Below are positions 60,714 through 64,000 of a stretch of DNA of 64,000 nucleotides, piece after piece. The notes beneath the pieces are model-generated. The model was given only the letters and a program-made list of their open reading frames with translations. It was not told the origin of the DNA and did no database searches. The first letter of the stretch is position 1. Each line of letters begins with the position of its first letter. A program made the translations under genes and the position numbers. Source of the stretch: Rhexocercosporidium sp. MPI-PUGE-AT-0058 (lineage: Eukaryota > Ascomycota > Leotiomycetes > Helotiales); assembly GCA_020746875.1 (NCBI GenBank), contig JAGTJL010000004.1:1674001-1738000 (forward strand), given 5' to 3'.

Positions 60714-62522
60714 ATGGCAGACATTGATGGGGATGTCAAAATAGTGGGGTTGCGTGAGCATCCCGAAGAAGCTCGAGTTGGAGATGCTGCGCAGGATGAT
60801 GTCGATATTCCCAGCATCGAGAAAGTCTACAGGTACTTAAATCAAAGAGAAGCTGGTCCTTTTCTTTACTAAACATCACTTTAGGAAAATTGATCGCCGC
60901 ATCATCCCAGGTGCGTTTCTTCCTCGATTCATCTCATTCTATGTTCAGGATCACTCTCTGACCAGACTAGCTTTCTGGGCCCTCTACTTCCTCTGCTCAG
61001 CAATTCGTTCAAACATCGGTCTCGCTCAGACAATGAACACTGCATCGGGTCACAATCTCATGCAACGCTTGAACTTGACCGCAAAGCAGACTTCGACAGC
61101 TCTAGCCCTCTTCTACGTTGCCTACGTCGTGTTCAATCTCCCATCAAGCTTGGTCATGACTAGACTCAGCCCAAGAGTTTGGATGGCTAGGATCGTGTTC
61201 GCTGTAGGATTGATTGGAGCTTGTTTTGCTGCGGTGCAGGCCGCTTGGAGTCTTCTGTTCGTTTCCCTCTCGCCTTCTGGTAATTGGAGCGAAGCTAACT
61301 TTCAAACAGCTTCCTCCGCTTCCTCTTGGGAGTTGTCATTGCAGGTCTATGGCCGGGCATGTCTTACTACCTCACTCTCTTCTACCCACCATCCCGCACA
61401 GGTCAGCGAATTGGATACTACTTCACCGCATCTCAAGTTTCCGCTGCGGTCGTAGGTCTCGTATCTGCTGGTTTCCAGAAGATGGATGGCCTAGGAGGCC
61501 TAGTTGGATTTCAATGGATGTTCCTCCTCTGGGGACTTTGTGCTATTGTCCTAGGTGTCATTCTACTCTGGTGGCTACCAGATAGACCTCTCCCTCCAGG
61601 AGAAACCAGAGCGCGAAGCGGACTGCTCAAATGGCTTCCAGCTGTCCCTCCCATCCTCAAGGGTGAAGATGCAGAAATTCACTACCGAGACTTGACGAGA
61701 GTGTATCATCCGAGACCATGGAACCTCAAGGATCTTCTCCATGTGCTGATCGATTGGCGTCTCTGGCCTCTCGTTATCATGTACTTCGGAGTTGTCGGTG
61801 TCGGTTTCGGTGTCCAATTATACGGGACGGTCATCATTTCTGGAATCGATCCTACATTCTCCGGTATCACATTGAGCTTGCTCTTTGCTCCGATCTGGAT
61901 TGTAAGTCACTCAATGTGTATTGAAGGAACACCCAGTTGACTCTCATAGATGGATCTCATAGCCATCCTCATTGTGACTCCCATATCCGACCGTTTCCAC
62001 CACCACCGAGCCCTCTTCTTCTCCGCCGCAGTCTGCATCCAAATTGCCGGTCTCCTAACCACCACATTCGCTCCTCGATCCCAACCCTGGGCACGATACG
62101 GCGGTCTTCTAATGGTAGGCTTTGGACTCGGCCCAACAGTACCCATCTGCATGACTTGGGGCAACGAGATCTTCCAGCGCCGCCACGGTGAAGTAGGTGT
62201 CGCAGCCGCAGCCGCTCTCATCTCAGGTCTTGGAAATCTCGGCACAGTAGTCACCACGTATGCTTTGTACACCGGCTGGCCACAGGATGCGAAGCCAGGA
62301 CCGCATCGGTACCGCAAGAGTAACTTGATTATGATCGGCATTCTCTGTCTGAGTATCTTGAGCAGTATTATCATGACTGTGGGCTTGAAGATCGCGGGGA
62401 ATAAGCCGAGTAAGAAGATTGCTGGGGGCTCCGACACCGATGATGAGTTCCAGGATGGTGCTGCGAGACGAGAGCTCCAGCAACGAGGTTTTGGGAAGAT
62501 GTGGTGGAGTAAGAGCAACTAG
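60714..62522 (+). CDS. MFS transporter, DAL5-like anion:cation symporter family
   Basis: Five exons (60714-60832, 60885-60910, 60971-61256, 61310-61901, 61950-62522) give 531 aa; exon 2 is only 26 nt. The ATG opens MADIDGDVKIVGLREH, a hydrophilic cytosolic leader. Family marks are KIDRRIIPAFWALY at helix 1, NIGLAQTMNTASGHNLM, TALALFYVAYVVFNLPSSLV at helix 2, LRFLLGVVIAGLWPGMSYYL and the helix 5 STRTGQ-like PPSRTGQRIGYYF. About 12 helices are expected. Fungal relatives carry allantoate, nicotinate, pantothenate or similar organic anions into the cell with protons. The substrate is not deducible. Intron 3 uses the uncommon donor GTTCGT. Confidence 0.88.
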
Positions 62523-63699
62523 CTCTTTCAGTCAACACTCATGATCGGCGGATCTTCAACAGATGGGATTAAAGAGGTGGAAAATTTGAGGATAGCGGGG
62601 GGGAATTCAACCTTCCCAATTGTGGAGGGCTTGGCTGTTGTGCATTATTTTGTTTGATCCGTTCTGCTTTTGCTTTTTGCCTCATTTGTTACTCCTCACC
62701 AGCGAAGATACCCATTGAGCGTTTGAATATGCTATCATTCGGGGGTTTTGCCACGGGAGGCAACCCCCGACAGTGAAAATGCTTTGAACGCTATCACTGG
62801 GACGGCGTATAGGAACTGAGACGGTTTCCGACGACAATGTTTTGCGCTATCGCTTAGGAACCGTCTCGTGGGATTTGATTCTTTTTGCAATTGTCTTAGT
62901 TGTTGCTTTGAGATGGAATGCACTCCTTGCTGTATGAATACAGATAAGTATGTGTCTTGTGTCAGCCACTCATTAGATAGGGAATATATGCCTGCTGATA
63001 GGTCTTTAATCCATACATGTTCATTCGAGACATTCAGACATGGAACTTCAAGATGTGCGAATATGAGTCTGTGACTGAAGATGCGGCGAGGAACAAATTG
63101 CATATTATTGCATACACTAGTACAAAACACTTCGGATCACGCAAGGGATGGAGCTAACTGGGAGGAAGGACTTTTCATGCTTTGACGTAGGCTTGAGGCT
63201 TCAACTCTGCTGTCTCCACATCAAATCTCTCACCTACCAAGTGGATCTGATTGCACGAGCACATATTAGGTGGCTTGCTTACAGTCTACTTTGACAGCCA
63301 CAACTGGTCGTCCCATGGGCGCATGTTATTGCCTTCCAAATAGTAGAGGTTGTAACCGAGTCTATTACGTTTGTGTGATATAGATCAAGGGCAAAATGCA
63401 AGTCTTTGGTTCTTTCAATACTATTCATTTGTGTCATGTTCGGAAACTATTTATGTTTACCCAACGACGGAATGTCTTCGGGCACCCAACGGTCCAAGCT
63501 CCTACTCCTAACGCCATCCCAAATCGCTCTCACCGAGAAGGGTTGAACGCCTGCCATAAGAGTACCCCCGTAGTCCTACAAAACAATCTCAGAAGCTCAT
63601 ACAAATAGAAGCGTGGTATTATGTGCAAATAGGCCATGCTGGAAACCGATACCAGCGGCCCGAAACGCCTGACCCTCAGAAGAAAGGAAAATTGGCAAC
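62523..63699. other. Intergenic region with inverted repeats
   Basis: About 1.2 kb between the MFS gene and the partial gene at the window edge. It contains two hairpin-forming inverted repeats at 62739-62770 and 62817-62870. No coding gene is supported. Confidence 0.45.
62739..62870. repeat. Two adjacent hairpin-forming inverted repeats
   Basis: At 62739-62770 the arms TCGGGGGTT and AACCCCCGA pair. The inner TTGCC/GGCAA also pairs, with a 2-nt bulge and a 6-nt loop. At about 62817-62869, GAGACGGTTTCC faces GGAACCGTCTC with one unpaired base. GCTATC occurs three times around them. This may be a small structured RNA, a MITE remnant or a terminator-like 3' structure. Confidence 0.5.
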
Positions 63700-64000
63700 T
63701 CAATACTCAATGTCCATAGACGCAGCAATGTCCTCACTCACTCCTCGCACTGGACCTTTAAACTCCTGCTCATCTGATTCATCATCGGCATCTGCCTCGT
63801 CGTCGTAGTCATCGCAGAAATCGTCTCCATCGAAGAGAGCGTCGTTATCATCCGGATAGACTTCATCCTCATTGCTCCACATGGTGATATCTCCATCATC
63901 CTCTACGTCTTCCTCATTAGTGACATTAGCAGCCTGGTCACCAAGCCAATACTTCGCTCGCTTGTTTGCTCCTGAATCATACCCACTGGCACTTCTCTTG
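63700..64000 (-). CDS. C-terminus of an acidic protein, truncated by window edge
   Basis: The frame is open from the window end and reads about 99 residues to a stop. It begins with a basic stretch, SGANKRAKYWLGD, then becomes strongly acidic (NEEDVEDDGD, FCDDYDDEADADDES) and ends SEDIAASMDIEY. An acidic low-complexity tail after a KR-type basic patch is common in nuclear proteins. No domain is visible in this fragment, so I assign no function. The only ATG inside (63880-63882) is probably not the start. Confidence 0.6.
   Translation of the reverse strand, partial: KRSASGYDSGANKRAKYWLGDQAANVTNEEDVEDDGDITMWSNEDEVYPDDNDALFDGDDFCDDYDDEADADDESDEQEFKGPVRGVSEDIAASMDIEY

Noticed and set aside
1..64000. 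tRNA or rRNA genes, CRISPR arrays, intact transposases
   Set aside because: A visual scan for T-loop-like GGTTCGAATCC patterns, regular spaced repeats and transposase motifs found none that hold up. A GTTCGA match at 18206 lies inside a MOB1 exon. A covariance-model search would be needed to be certain.

Overview
The window reads as nuclear DNA of a filamentous ascomycete (Pezizomycotina; Leotiomycetes is my weak guess). The evidence is short introns of mostly 45-125 bp with GT..AG borders, fungal families such as SUR7/PalI-like proteins and NLR-like STAND proteins, and a 5.3-kb AT-rich block with the dinucleotide signature of repeat-induced point mutation (RIP). I rebuilt exon structures by hand from reading frame, splice sites and phase. 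Where I give exon lists, the summed length is divisible by three. No homology search was run.

Layout. Positions 1 to about 5300 are RIP-degraded repeat DNA with no gene. Two damaged genes follow: a CYP52-like P450 carrying one in-frame stop (5670-7472, minus) and an NLR-like NB-ARC/TPR pseudogene (7883-10956, plus). Then comes a housekeeping block: a SET-domain protein with a signal peptide (11909-13494, minus), Rgp1 (14098-16619, minus), Mob1 (17602-18630, plus), the mitochondrial ATP synthase OSCP subunit (19199-20116, plus) and a large GH63-like glycosidase (20412-23774, minus). A gene-poor stretch of about 5.3 kb rich in simple repeats leads to a CECR5-type HAD phosphatase (29106-30789, plus), a MET2-like alpha/beta hydrolase (31085-32188, minus), a DapA-family aldolase (33570-34604, plus), a secreted germin-like cupin (35664-36687, plus) and a glycosyltransferase (36962-38413, minus).

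The most unusual part is 39148-58547. Three giant multi-exon genes of unknown function lie together: A (about 1458 aa, minus), B (1295 aa, minus) and C (about 1797 aa, plus, DUF6603-like). B and C are divergent across a 989-bp shared promoter region. A SUR7-like four-helix membrane protein sits between A and B. The motifs in A and B, and the DUF6603-like region of C, remind me of large uncharacterised bacterial proteins. A laterally acquired multi-protein module is therefore a testable hypothesis, not a conclusion.

The right end holds a DAL5-like MFS transporter (60714-62522, plus) and the C-terminus of an acidic protein running off the window (63700-64000, minus). I saw no tRNA, rRNA, CRISPR array or intact transposase.
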